DNA from: Acidobacteriota bacterium
GTDB lineage: Bacteria; Acidobacteriota; Vicinamibacteria; Vicinamibacterales; JAKQTR01
Direction: 5' to 3'
Assembly: GCA_026393675.1 (NCBI GenBank)
Contig: JAPKZQ010000017.1
Span: forward strand, 1-63,255
Length of the DNA stretch: 63,255 nucleotides
The notes beneath the pieces are model-generated. The model was not told the origin of the DNA. It was given only the letters and a program-made list of their open reading frames with translations, and did no database searches. This document shows positions 41,914 to 51,193 of this stretch, one piece after another (positions within the stretch are counted from its first letter, which is position 1; every line of letters starts with the position of its first letter). The position numbers were made by a program, and so were the translations under genes.

Positions 41914-42755
41914 TGTCTGACCTGCGCGTCTGCCGGCGGACGCACCGGCGCTGGCTGGGGCGCCGGCTCGACGACGATCAGCACGGATTCGAGGCTCGTG
42001 AAATCCACGGCCGGCCGCAGAATCACGATCCGGCCGACCCGCTCGACGTACCCGACCACGATCCCCTTCTGATAGACACCGTCGACACCGGCCGTCACCA
42101 CCTGATTGCCCCGCTGCACAACGGCGGAAGACGCCAGGTAGTCGAGCCTCAGCGTGCCATCGCCGTTCCCGAGCACCACGCACTGTGCCCGGGACGGTTC
42201 CACGATCACGGCCGCCGCCGCACTCTTGTCCACGATGAGCTGCACGGTCGCCGCGTGCGCGCTGGGCCACACCACGCGTCCGACCAGCCCCGCCGGCGTG
42301 ATCACCGGCATGTCACGACGCAGCCCGGCATCGCTGCCGCGATCAATCACGATCGACCGGAACTCAGGCGACACGCTGCCGCCGATGACGTCGGCCCCGG
42401 TCGTCTTCCACGTGACACGGGCGCGCAGGTCCAGCAGCGCCCGCAGACGCTCCACGGTCTGCGACGCGGCCCGCTCCTGCTGAAGCTGCACGCGCAGATC
42501 CGCCAACTCCTGGCTCAGCCGCTGGTTGTCCGCCCGGACACCCCACAACGCGACATAGCCGTCCCAGACGGCCTGCCCGGCGCCGACAACGGCCCAGGCG
42601 CCCCGCTGCGTTTCGGTGAGTCCGGACGCCAGCGCCGCCTGCAGCAGCGACACGCCGGATCGCGTACTGACCTGCGTCGAGATGAGCAGGATATGACCCA
42701 CCATGACCGCTATAAACAGATAGCGGACGCGGTGGCGGGTGTCGGGAAGGGCCAT
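41910..42755 (-). CDS. mreC: Rod shape-determining protein MreC
   Basis: 281 residues. One N-terminal membrane segment (VRYLFIAVMVGHILLISTQV) is followed by a coiled coil (about 72-105, NQRLSQELADLRVQLQQERA) and a beta-rich periplasmic domain with RSIVIDRGSDAGLRRDMPVI, GLVGRV, VQLIVDKSAAAAVIV and GYVERV. It bridges MreB/MreD to PBP2/RodA in the periplasm. The C-terminal Pro/Ala tail is short. 69 bases downstream of the mreB stop. Confidence 0.94.
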   Translation of the reverse strand: MALPDTRHRVRYLFIAVMVGHILLISTQVSTRSGVSLLQAALASGLTETQRGAWAVVGAGQAVWDGYVALWGVRADNQRLSQELADLRVQLQQERAASQTVERLRALLDLRARVTWKTTGADVIGGSVSPEFRSIVIDRGSDAGLRRDMPVITPAGLVGRVVWPSAHAATVQLIVDKSAAAAVIVEPSRAQCVVLGNGDGTLRLDYLASSAVVQRGNQVVTAGVDGVYQKGIVVGYVERVGRIVILRPAVDFTSLESVLIVVEPAPQPAPVRPPADAQVRQ

Positions 42756-42824
42756 CTATCGCCGCCCGCGGTACCGACGGCGCCCGAGCCACGCTCGGCC
42801 GGGCGCCTCGGGCCAATCGTCGTG

Positions 42825-43855
<1,031 letters not shown>

Positions 43856-43859
<4 letters not shown>

Positions 43860-44962
43860 TCCTTGCGGCCTTCCTCGTTCTGCGAGGCCAGGCGAATACC
43901 GTTCTTGCCGTTCTCCTTGACGCGGTACATGGCGAGATCCGCGGCATGGAGCAAATCCTCGGGGGTGGTCGCATCACCCGGCAGCGTCGCGATGCCGACC
44001 GACGCCGTCAGCCGCACACTGAGCTGGTGCGCCGCCAGGAACGCGTACGAGGCCAGCCGCTGGCCCACGCGCCTGGCGACGACCACCGCGCCGGGACTCG
44101 CCGTCTCGGGCAGCACCACCACGAATTCGTCACCGCCATAGCGGGCGACCACATCGCTCTCGCGCGCGCACCCGCGGATCACCATCGCCGCCTCGACCAG
44201 CGTCCGGCTCCCGAGCAGATGGCCGTGCCGGTCGTTCACCATCTTGAAGCCATCCAGATCGATGAACAGCACCGACAGCGTGCGGCCGTACCGGCCCGCC
44301 CGCTTCGTCTCGCGGATCAAGGCCTCCTTGAGGTACCGCGAGTTGTACAGCTCGGTCAGGTCATCGGTCACCGACAGCGCCTCGACCCGCTGAATCCGCT
44401 GCGCCTGGTCGATGGCCACCGCAACCGGCTCGAGGACCTGCTGCAGCAGTGGCAGAACCCCCGCCCCGAATCGTGGAACCAGGCGGCTGGCGGTCCGATC
44501 GAGGCCAACCAACGCGCCAATGGTCCGTCCCCGAGCCAGAAGTGGAAACCCGATGACCGTCGCCACCACCGGCTGATTCACGCGCGGATCGGAACTCAGA
44601 TCGCGCGTGAAGAACTCCTCGCCATGGTCGGTGATCCACGCGCCCACGGTGTGGAACGCCGCCAGTGAGCCATCGTCTGCATCGGTCGACGCCACAAGGG
44701 ACACCGACCCGGGCCCCTCGTTGAGGACGACGCCCCAGATGGGCGCCGGCATCCACCGGCTGACGCGCTCGATCAACACCTGGGCCGCCGTCGCCGGGCG
44801 ATTCTCGCCGTGCGAGGCGCGCACCACCTCGACGAGCGTGTCGTTTCGTCGCAGACACGCGCGCAGATCTGGCTGTACACGCCAAAGCCGATTCGACAGA
44901 TCGGACGCCGCGGCGCCCGCTTTCCGAACGGTCTTCACCGGTGACACTCGAGGGACCGCCAA
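43856..44962 (-). CDS. GAF-GGDEF diguanylate cyclase at the head of the mre operon
   Basis: 368 residues. A GAF-like sensor region lies at about 50-195 ([38 protein letters not shown]), followed by a GGDEF domain at about 205-360: [40 protein letters not shown], active site [14 protein letters not shown], and [20 protein letters not shown]. An inhibitory I-site RxxD (RESD) stands five residues before GGDEF. It should make cyclic-di-GMP and be product-inhibited. No transmembrane segment is seen, so it is cytosolic. It is the first gene of the shape operon, coupled to mreB by a 4-base overlap. The promoter lies in 44963-45095, where a TATATT-like -10 on the minus strand is visible. Confidence 0.93.
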
Positions 44963-45082
44963 TCGATGAAGCGGGCCGGCCCGCTAAGTTCCTCAGTCCT
45001 CAGCAAATATAGCACAGCGCCAGCCCCTGGCACCTCCAGATCCAACCGGCTGGATAGTCACCATTTTAGGGGTCTGGCAGGA

Positions 45083-45088
45083 TAGAAT
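45083..45088 (+). promoter_or_regulatory. -10 element for the arabinose operon (possible leaderless start)
   Basis: TAGAAT at 45083-45088 ends seven bases before the ATG of the symporter, so transcription would start at or next to the A of ATG. No Shine-Dalgarno lies between them. No good -35 is visible at 17 bases, which may mean activator dependence. Confidence 0.4.
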
Positions 45089-45095
45089 CTGCCGC

Positions 45096-46808
45096 ATGAG
45101 AACGCTCGCCTCAATGCTGCCACCGGTTCCCGACCGTCTGCTGGCGCTGGCACCGGTCGATATGGCGATTATCGCGCTGTATTTCGCCGCGGTGATCGCG
45201 ATCGGGTTCTACCTGAAGCGGTACACGAAGACGGGAGACGACTTCTTCCTCGCGGGCCGCGAAATGACCGCGTGGGTCGCCGGCCTGAGTTTTCTGGCCG
45301 CCAACCTCGGCGCGCTCGAGTTGATGGGCTGGGCCGCGGCCGCGTATCAGTACGGCATTCTCGCGACGCACTGGTACTGGATTGGCGCGATCCCCGCGAT
45401 GCTGTTTCTCGGCCTCGTGATGATGCCGTTCTACTACATCTCGAAGACGCACTCGGTGCCGGGGTATCTCAAGCTGCGCTTCGGCGAGCCGTCCCGCGCG
45501 CTGTCGGCCGTGTCGTTCGCGCTCATGACGGTGTTGATGAGCGGCATCAACATGTACTCGATGGCGCTGGTGATGAAGGTCGTCCTCGGCTGGGACATTA
45601 ACTTCAGCATCTGGGTGTCATCGCTGACGGTGGCGCTCTATGTCTGCCTGGGCGGATTGTTCTCGGCCATCTTCAACGAGGTGTTGCAGTTCGTGCTGAT
45701 CTGGCTCGGCGCGCTGCTCATCCCGATCCTGGGCATGGTGGAAACAGGCGGATGGAACGGCATGGTCACCCGCATCTCCCAGAACTTCCCCGGCCAGGAC
45801 TACACCCACATGTGGCGCACGATGGGATCGTTTACCGACAATCCGATGGGCATCCACTGGACCGGCATCGTGCTCGGCTTGGGGTGGGTGATCTCGTTCG
45901 GCTACTGGACGACGGATTTCCTCGTCGTGCAGCGCGTGCTTGCCGCCAAAGACTTGCGCTCAGCCAGGATGGCGCCGATCATCGGCGCCGGCTTCAAGAT
46001 GATGGTGCCGTTGATTGTCATCCTCCCGGGCCTGCTCGGCCTCGCGCTGCTGCCGATGAAGCTGACGGGCGAGGCGCAGGCGATCGCCAGCGGCGGCCAC
46101 AGCTACAACGAAGTGCTGCCGCTGATGCTGGCCCGGTACTGCGGGCCGGGCCTGCTGGGCCTCGGCATCACGGCGCTCATCGCGGGGTTCATGTCGGGCA
46201 TGGCCGGCAACGTCAGCGCGTTCGCGACGGTGTGGACCTACGACCTTTACAGGGCGCTGATCCGCAAAGACGCCAGTGACGCCCACTACGTCTCGATGGG
46301 CCGATGGTGCACCATCCTGGGCGTGCTGGTGAGCATCGGCACCGCGTACCTGGTGATGCAGTTCTTGAGCATCATGGACTACGTGCAGGCGCTGTTCTCG
46401 TTTTTCGTCGCGCCCCTGTTCGGCACGGTACTGCTCGGCATGCTGTGGAAACGCGCGACGCCTGCCGGAGGATTCTGGGGGCTGCTGACCGGCACGCTGT
46501 CGTCGATCGGCATGTGGGCCTGGGTGAAGCTGGATCCGAGCGCGCTCCACTACATTGCGTTCTCGAGCAACGCCAGGGACATGGCCGAGAACATGTACCG
46601 CGCGCTGTGGTCGTGGATCGTGTGCGTCGTGGTGACCGTGGTGGTGAGCCTGGCGACGCGACCGAAACCGGAGGCCGAGCTGAACGGGCTGGTTTACGGC
46701 TGCACGACGGTTCCCCATGACCGCGACCTGCCGCTCATCAAGCGCCCGGGATTCTGGGCGGTTGTCGTGGGCATCGTGTTCGTCCTGCTCAACATCATCT
46801 TCTGGTAG
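45096..46808 (+). CDS. Sodium/solute symporter (SSS family), probably L-arabinose
   Basis: 570 residues, about 14 membrane helices. The core begins VDMAIIALYFAAVIAIGFYL, and the SSS motifs include GDDFFLAGREMTAWVAGLSF then LAANLGALELMGW, and GIHWTGIVLGLGWVISFGYW followed by TTDFLVVQRVLAAKD. That last motif resembles the family's sodium-site region in helix 8-9. It should bring in a sugar with Na+. The downstream isomerase, AraB and AraD point to L-arabinose or a related aldopentose. A -10 sits right before the ATG. The ninth base after its stop begins a small membrane protein. Confidence 0.9.
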   Translation: MRTLASMLPPVPDRLLALAPVDMAIIALYFAAVIAIGFYLKRYTKTGDDFFLAGREMTAWVAGLSFLAANLGALELMGWAAAAYQYGILATHWYWIGAIPAMLFLGLVMMPFYYISKTHSVPGYLKLRFGEPSRALSAVSFALMTVLMSGINMYSMALVMKVVLGWDINFSIWVSSLTVALYVCLGGLFSAIFNEVLQFVLIWLGALLIPILGMVETGGWNGMVTRISQNFPGQDYTHMWRTMGSFTDNPMGIHWTGIVLGLGWVISFGYWTTDFLVVQRVLAAKDLRSARMAPIIGAGFKMMVPLIVILPGLLGLALLPMKLTGEAQAIASGGHSYNEVLPLMLARYCGPGLLGLGITALIAGFMSGMAGNVSAFATVWTYDLYRALIRKDASDAHYVSMGRWCTILGVLVSIGTAYLVMQFLSIMDYVQALFSFFVAPLFGTVLLGMLWKRATPAGGFWGLLTGTLSSIGMWAWVKLDPSALHYIAFSSNARDMAENMYRALWSWIVCVVVTVVVSLATRPKPEAELNGLVYGCTTVPHDRDLPLIKRPGFWAVVVGIVFVLLNIIFW

Positions 46809-46816
46809 GAGGCGTC

Positions 46817-47041
46817 ATGCGTGAAGGACATGGACGGCTGTCGATCTGGTTTTTCGTGGGCCTCCTGTTGTTCGCTTACGGTCTGCTGATTCTGGGCGTC
46901 AGTCTCTACGAGCTCTACGTGCCGCCGGCGCGGGAGGTGGTGCTGGGCGAATTGCACATGGGCATCTGGTGGGGGGCGCTGCTGGTTGGACTCGGGTCGC
47001 TGTATACCCACTTCTACCATCCCCGGAGGTATCGCTCATGA
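46817..47041 (+). CDS. Small two-helix membrane protein paired with the symporter
   Basis: 74 residues with two hydrophobic helices (SIWFFVGLLLFAYGLLILG, WWGALLVGLGSLY) and a basic C-terminus (THFYHPRRYRS). AGGAGGCGTC gives a strong ribosome site. It lies 8 bases after the symporter stop and its own stop shares ATGA with the isomerase start. Small proteins of this sort often follow SSS sugar symporters in Acidobacteriota and Bacteroidota and may be accessory subunits. No enzymatic motif. Confidence 0.8.
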   Translation: MREGHGRLSIWFFVGLLLFAYGLLILGVSLYELYVPPAREVVLGELHMGIWWGALLVGLGSLYTHFYHPRRYRS

Positions 47042-48468
47042 GCGCAGCCGCACACACTCGCCCCATGCTCGGCATCATCGTCGGCAACCGCGGATTCTTT
47101 CCCGATCACCTCGCCAGGACCGGCCGCGAAGACATGCTGGCCGCCCTCGAACGGGCCGGCATCTCCGCCACGGTCCTCGGGCCAGACGACTCGAAGCACG
47201 GCGCGGTGGAGACCTACGAAGAAGCCAAGCGCTGTGCGGCGCTGTTCGCGTCGCACCGCGATGACATCGACGGCATCATCGTCACGCTACCGAACTTCGG
47301 GGACGAACGGGCGGTGGCCGACACGCTTCGGCTGGCCGGCTTGCGCGTGCCCGTGCTGGTGCAGGCGACGCCGGATTCGGCCGGCCGGATGCTCATCGCC
47401 GACCGGCGCGACAGCTTCTGCGGCAAGATGTCGGCCTGCAACAACCTGACGCAGTACGGCATTCCCTACTCGCTGACGACGCTGCATACCGAGTCGCCCG
47501 AGTCGGAGACCTTCCGGCGGGACCTCGAGTGGTTCGCCGGCGTCTGCCGCGTCGTGCGCGGGATGCGGAACCTGCGCGTCGGCGCGATTGGCGCGAGGCC
47601 AGCGGCATTCAACACCGTGCGCTACAGCGAGAAACTGCTCGAAGCGAGCGGCATCACGGTGGAAACGGTCGACCTGTCGGAAATCCTCGGCCGGGTGGAT
47701 CGGCTGAAGGAAGATGATCCGATGGCGCAGGCCAAGCTCGGTGCCATCACCGCCTACGTGCCGGTCTTCGACACACCGAGGGCCGCGCTCATCAAGATGG
47801 CCAAGCTCGGCGCCGTCATCGACGGATGGATGAAGGAGACCGGCGTCTCGGCAAGCGCCTTCCAGTGCTGGACGGCGCTCGAGACGTACTTCGGGGTGGT
47901 GCCGTGCACGGTGATGAGCATGATGAGCAACGAGCTGATGTCGAGCGCGTGCGAGGTCGACATCTGCGGCACGATCGCCATGCACGCGCTCCGGCTCGCC
48001 TCCGGCACGCCGAGTGCGCTGCTCGACTGGAACAACAACTACGGCGAGGATCCCGACAAGGCCGTCTGCTTCCATTGCAGCAACCTGCCGAGGACGTTTT
48101 TCACGGAAGCGCGGATGGATTACCAGGCCATCATCGCGGGCACGGTCGGCAAAGAGAACACGTTCGGCACGTGCGTCGGCCGCGTCAAGAGCGGGCCGAT
48201 GACCTTCGCGCGCGTCTCGACAGACGACCGCGCGGGCAGAGTGTGCGGCTACGTCGGCGAGGGCGCATTCACCGACGATCCGCTCACGACGTTCGGTGGC
48301 GCCGGCGTCGTGCACATCCCGCGGATGCAGCAGTTGCTGCGATTCATCTGCGAACGCGGCTTCGAGCACCACGTTGCGGCCAACCTCTCCTCGACCGCGG
48401 CCATCGTGCACGAAGCGGCCACGAAGTACCTGGGCTGGGAGATGTACTGGCACGGGGTTGGGGATTAG
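47038..48468 (+). CDS. L-fucose/L-arabinose isomerase-family protein
   Basis: 476 residues from ATG 47038. Fits the L-fucose/L-arabinose isomerase superfamily: N-terminal Rossmann-like MLGIIVGNRGFFPDHLARTG, IDGIIVTLPNFGDE, DSFCGKMSACNNLTQYGIPY, a middle domain with RVGAIGARPAAFNTVRYSEK, and a C-terminal part CWTALETYFGVVPCTVMSMM, ACEVDICGTIAMHALRLASG, DWNNNYGEDPDKAVCFHCSN. With AraB- and AraD-like neighbours it probably does the AraA step (L-arabinose to L-ribulose), but the family is not AraA proper, so a related sugar is possible. The last codons (Gly-Val-Gly-Asp-stop) come from a GGGATT heptamer array. Confidence 0.85.
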   Translation: MSAAAHTRPMLGIIVGNRGFFPDHLARTGREDMLAALERAGISATVLGPDDSKHGAVETYEEAKRCAALFASHRDDIDGIIVTLPNFGDERAVADTLRLAGLRVPVLVQATPDSAGRMLIADRRDSFCGKMSACNNLTQYGIPYSLTTLHTESPESETFRRDLEWFAGVCRVVRGMRNLRVGAIGARPAAFNTVRYSEKLLEASGITVETVDLSEILGRVDRLKEDDPMAQAKLGAITAYVPVFDTPRAALIKMAKLGAVIDGWMKETGVSASAFQCWTALETYFGVVPCTVMSMMSNELMSSACEVDICGTIAMHALRLASGTPSALLDWNNNYGEDPDKAVCFHCSNLPRTFFTEARMDYQAIIAGTVGKENTFGTCVGRVKSGPMTFARVSTDDRAGRVCGYVGEGAFTDDPLTTFGGAGVVHIPRMQQLLRFICERGFEHHVAANLSSTAAIVHEAATKYLGWEMYWHGVGD

Positions 48469-48500
48469 GGGTTAGGGATTGGGGATTCGGGGTTCGGGAG
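48455..48500. repeat. GGGATT-type heptamer array
   Basis: GGGGTTGGGGATTAGGGGTT, then AGGGATTGGGGATTCGGGGT and TCGGG: six to seven units of the 7-base pattern GGGRTTN. It overlaps the stop codon of the isomerase gene. Confidence 0.85.
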
Positions 48501-48547
48501 CAACCCGCACCGGCGCACAGTCGTGCCGACGGGAGGACGGCTTCCGG

Positions 48548-48720
48548 AGCGGCCCCTCGAACCAAGCCGACAGCGAAGTCCTGAGCGAAGTCGAAGGGCG
48601 GCAGTCTGCAAAACGTGCCGTGAGGGCCAAGACAGGCGTGGGGATGGGGGTCCCCACGCGACATCGGCGACACACCCCGGCAAGGCGCGTTTTGCCGGCT
48701 TGCGTGAGCGGGGACGCGGA
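48548..48720. repeat. Dispersed two-module repeat in the arabinose operon
   Basis: Module B (48548-48615) is the inverted copy of 58172-58239: AGCGGCCCCTCGAACCAAGC and onward to the CGAAGGGCGGCAG end. Module A (48689-48720) is the inverted copy of the GTCCCCGCTCACGCAAGCCG segment that makes up the 73-bp tandem array at 57832-58087. The two modules are 73 bases apart here. They separate the isomerase from araB, so the operon's second half may depend on read-through. Confidence 0.85.
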
Positions 48721-48764
48721 GGAACCGTCCTCCCGCCGCGAGGATCAGGGTTAGGAGTAACACT

Positions 48765-50348
48765 GTGACCGTTGTCGCCGGCGTGGATTTCGGCACGTTG
48801 AGTGTCCGCGTCTCGATCTTCGACGATACGCGCGGACGGCTCGGGGCGGGCACAGCCGACTACCCGCTCCAGCGGAGCAAGGACGATCCGAACCTCGGCA
48901 CGCAGAAGCACGACGACCAGATGCGCGCCCTCGAAGCGGCCACGGGTCGCGCCATCGAAGAGGCGGGGATCGACGGCCACACGATCGCGGCCATCGCCTT
49001 CGATACGACCGGGTCGAGTGTCGTGCCGGTCGGCGAGGGTCTGGTGCCGCTCGACCAGTATTACCTGTGGTGCGATCACCGGGCGTGGCAGGAGGCCGGC
49101 GAGATCACCGCCACCGCCCACGAGAAGAAGCTGCCTGCCATCGACTGGTGCGGCGGCGTCTATTCATCCGAATGGGGATTCTCGAAGCTCCTGCACTGGC
49201 TCCGCCACAATCCCTCGAAGCGTACGAGCTTTGTCACCGCGCTCGAGCACTGCGACATGGTGGCCGCAACGCTCTGCGGCATCACGGACCCGGACGCCCT
49301 GCCGCGCAGTGTCTGCGCGATGGGTCACAAGTGGATGTGGAACCCGGCCTGGGGCGGCCTGCCCGATGAGGAATTCCTCACCGCCGTGGATCCGCTCCTC
49401 GCTGGCGTGCGAGCCAAGATCCGCGGTCGATTCAGTACGTCCGACCAGATCGCGGGCCGTCTGACTCCAGCCTGGGCCGCCCGGCTGGGCCTCGCGGCCG
49501 GCACGCCGGTCCCGGTCGGCGCCTTCGACGCCCACTGGGATGCCATCGGCGCCGGCGTCAGGCTTGGCGATGTGGTCAATGTGATCGGCACGTCGACCTG
49601 CATCATCGCGATAAGCGAACAGGCGGACCTGATTCCGGGAGTGTGCGGCGTCGTGCCTGGATCGGTTCATCCGAACTACACGGGCATCGAAGCTGGATTG
49701 TCGGCGACTGGTGACATCTTCGAAGCGATCGCGCGGCGCGCCGGCACGACCGTGACGGACCTGTCACAACATCTCGGCGCGTACCGCGCCGGCCAGACCG
49801 GTCTGCTTCGCCTGACGTGGGACAACGGCGACCGCACGGTGCTCGTCAACCCGGAACTGGGCGGCATCACGCTCGGCTGGAACCTGACCCACACGGCGAC
49901 AGACGAGCTCTTTGCGGCCATTGAAGGCACGGCGTTCCACACGCGTGTCATTTTCGAACGCATGGAGCAGCACGGCGTCCCGATCCGCCGGATCATCAAT
50001 GCGGGAGGCATTCCCCGCAAGAACCCGGCGCTCAATCAGATCTACGCGAACCTGCTCGGCAAGCCCATTCTGGTGCCGACACGGGAATCCACGAGTCTGG
50101 GCGCGGCGATTTTCGCCTTCATGGCCGCCGGCGCGTTCAAGACGATCGAGGAAGCGCAGGACCGGTTGTGTCCGTCCTACGACGTGATCGAGCCGCAATC
50201 CAGCGCCGTCGACACGTACAACCAGATGTATCCTCTGTACCGGGATCTCTACTTCGCGCTCGGCCGGCGTGGTGCCGATGCGGTGCCACTCGGGCACGTG
50301 CTGCCGAGATTGCGAGAGATCGCGGCACAGGCGAGGGCCACACGATGA
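48765..50348 (+). CDS. araB: L-ribulokinase
   Basis: 527 residues from GTG 48765 behind AGGAG. FGGY-kinase fold: phosphate-binding VAGVDFGTLSVRVSIFDDTR, AIAFDTTGSSVVPVGEGLVP, active-site VGAFDAHWDAIGAGVRLGDV, and the ribulokinase-type NVIGTSTCIIAISEQADLIP then GVCGVVPGSVHPNYTGIEAG, followed by IINAGGIPRKNPALNQIYAN. It phosphorylates L-ribulose with ATP. The SxxGDIF part (SATGDIFEAI) is also typical of AraB. The stop overlaps the araD ATG by 4 bases. Confidence 0.93.
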   Translation: MTVVAGVDFGTLSVRVSIFDDTRGRLGAGTADYPLQRSKDDPNLGTQKHDDQMRALEAATGRAIEEAGIDGHTIAAIAFDTTGSSVVPVGEGLVPLDQYYLWCDHRAWQEAGEITATAHEKKLPAIDWCGGVYSSEWGFSKLLHWLRHNPSKRTSFVTALEHCDMVAATLCGITDPDALPRSVCAMGHKWMWNPAWGGLPDEEFLTAVDPLLAGVRAKIRGRFSTSDQIAGRLTPAWAARLGLAAGTPVPVGAFDAHWDAIGAGVRLGDVVNVIGTSTCIIAISEQADLIPGVCGVVPGSVHPNYTGIEAGLSATGDIFEAIARRAGTTVTDLSQHLGAYRAGQTGLLRLTWDNGDRTVLVNPELGGITLGWNLTHTATDELFAAIEGTAFHTRVIFERMEQHGVPIRRIINAGGIPRKNPALNQIYANLLGKPILVPTRESTSLGAAIFAFMAAGAFKTIEEAQDRLCPSYDVIEPQSSAVDTYNQMYPLYRDLYFALGRRGADAVPLGHVLPRLREIAAQARATR

Positions 50349-51043
50349 AACTGCGTCGGCTGCGCGACGAGGTCTGCGACGCCAACCTCGAACTGGTCCG
50401 GCGCGGACTGGTGATGGAGGCGTTCGGCAACGCCAGCGGCATCGACCGCCCATCGGGGCTGGTCGTGATCAAGCCCAGCGGCGTCGACTACGCGCGACTC
50501 ACGCCGGCCAGGCTGGTCGTCACTGACCTCGACGGCCGCGTGATCGAGGGCACATTGCGGCCATCCTCCGATCTGCCCACCCACCTGGTGTTGTACCGGG
50601 CGTTCCCCGGTGTCGGTGGCATCGTCCACACGCACTCGAGAATGGCGACCGCCTGGGCGCAGGCCGGTCGCGAGGTGCCTTGCCTGGGGACGACGCACGC
50701 CGACTACTTCCCCGGCCCGATCCCGATCACGTTGCCGATGACGCCACGCGAGATTCGCCAGGCGTACGAAGTCAACACCGGGCACGTGATCGTCCGCCGC
50801 TTCGCCCGGCTGGATCCGCAAGAGGTTCCGGCGGTCCTCGTGCACGGCCACGGCCCGTTCTGCTGGGGGCCGTCCGCCAGTTCGGCGGTCCACACGGCGT
50901 GTGTCGTCGAAACGCTGGCCCACCTGGCCTACGGCACGTTGTCCCTGAATCCCAACGCGCGAGCCATCTCGTCTGCGCTCCTCCAGAAGCACTTTTCCCG
51001 GAAGCACGGCCCCGAGGCCTACTACGGACAGGCGAAGGACTGA
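50345..51043 (+). CDS. araD: L-ribulose-5-phosphate 4-epimerase
   Basis: 232 residues. Class II aldolase/epimerase family. The substrate phosphate-binding GNASGIDR and KPSGVDYA are near the start. The zinc ligands stand in IVHTHSRMATAWAQAG (His-x-His) and, later, HGHGPFCWG and AVHTACVVETLAHLAYGTLS. The acid Asp lies in GTTHADYFPG. It makes D-xylulose 5-phosphate, ending the L-arabinose route into the pentose-phosphate pathway. No AraC/GntR-type regulator is seen in the cluster. Confidence 0.95.
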   Translation: MKLRRLRDEVCDANLELVRRGLVMEAFGNASGIDRPSGLVVIKPSGVDYARLTPARLVVTDLDGRVIEGTLRPSSDLPTHLVLYRAFPGVGGIVHTHSRMATAWAQAGREVPCLGTTHADYFPGPIPITLPMTPREIRQAYEVNTGHVIVRRFARLDPQEVPAVLVHGHGPFCWGPSASSAVHTACVVETLAHLAYGTLSLNPNARAISSALLQKHFSRKHGPEAYYGQAKD

Positions 51044-51118
51044 TCAGGGATTGGGGATTAGGGATTGGGGATTGGCTAATCCCTAACCGCTAACCCCTAA
51101 TCCCTAACTGACCGGGGA
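51042..51118. repeat. Inverted pair of GGGATT heptamer arrays
   Basis: Four GGGATTR units on one strand (GGGATTGGGGATTAGGGATT and so on) are followed directly by four in the opposite sense (CTAATCCCTAACCGCTAACC, CCTAATCCCTAAC), so the transcript can fold into a long imperfect hairpin. It starts at the araD stop and could act as a transcript-end structure. Confidence 0.88.
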
Positions 51119-51130
51119 TTCGCTAAGTGC

Positions 51131-51160
51131 TTGCAGACGCTTCGACCTGGACGATACACT
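51131..51160 (+). promoter_or_regulatory. Promoter for the PpiD-like gene
   Basis: TTGCAG (51131-51136), an 18-base spacer, TACACT (51155-51160), 33 bases before the ATG. A moderate match. Confidence 0.5.
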
Positions 51161-51193
51161 TAGAAGTTCTACTTCCTGGAATGGATTAGCACT

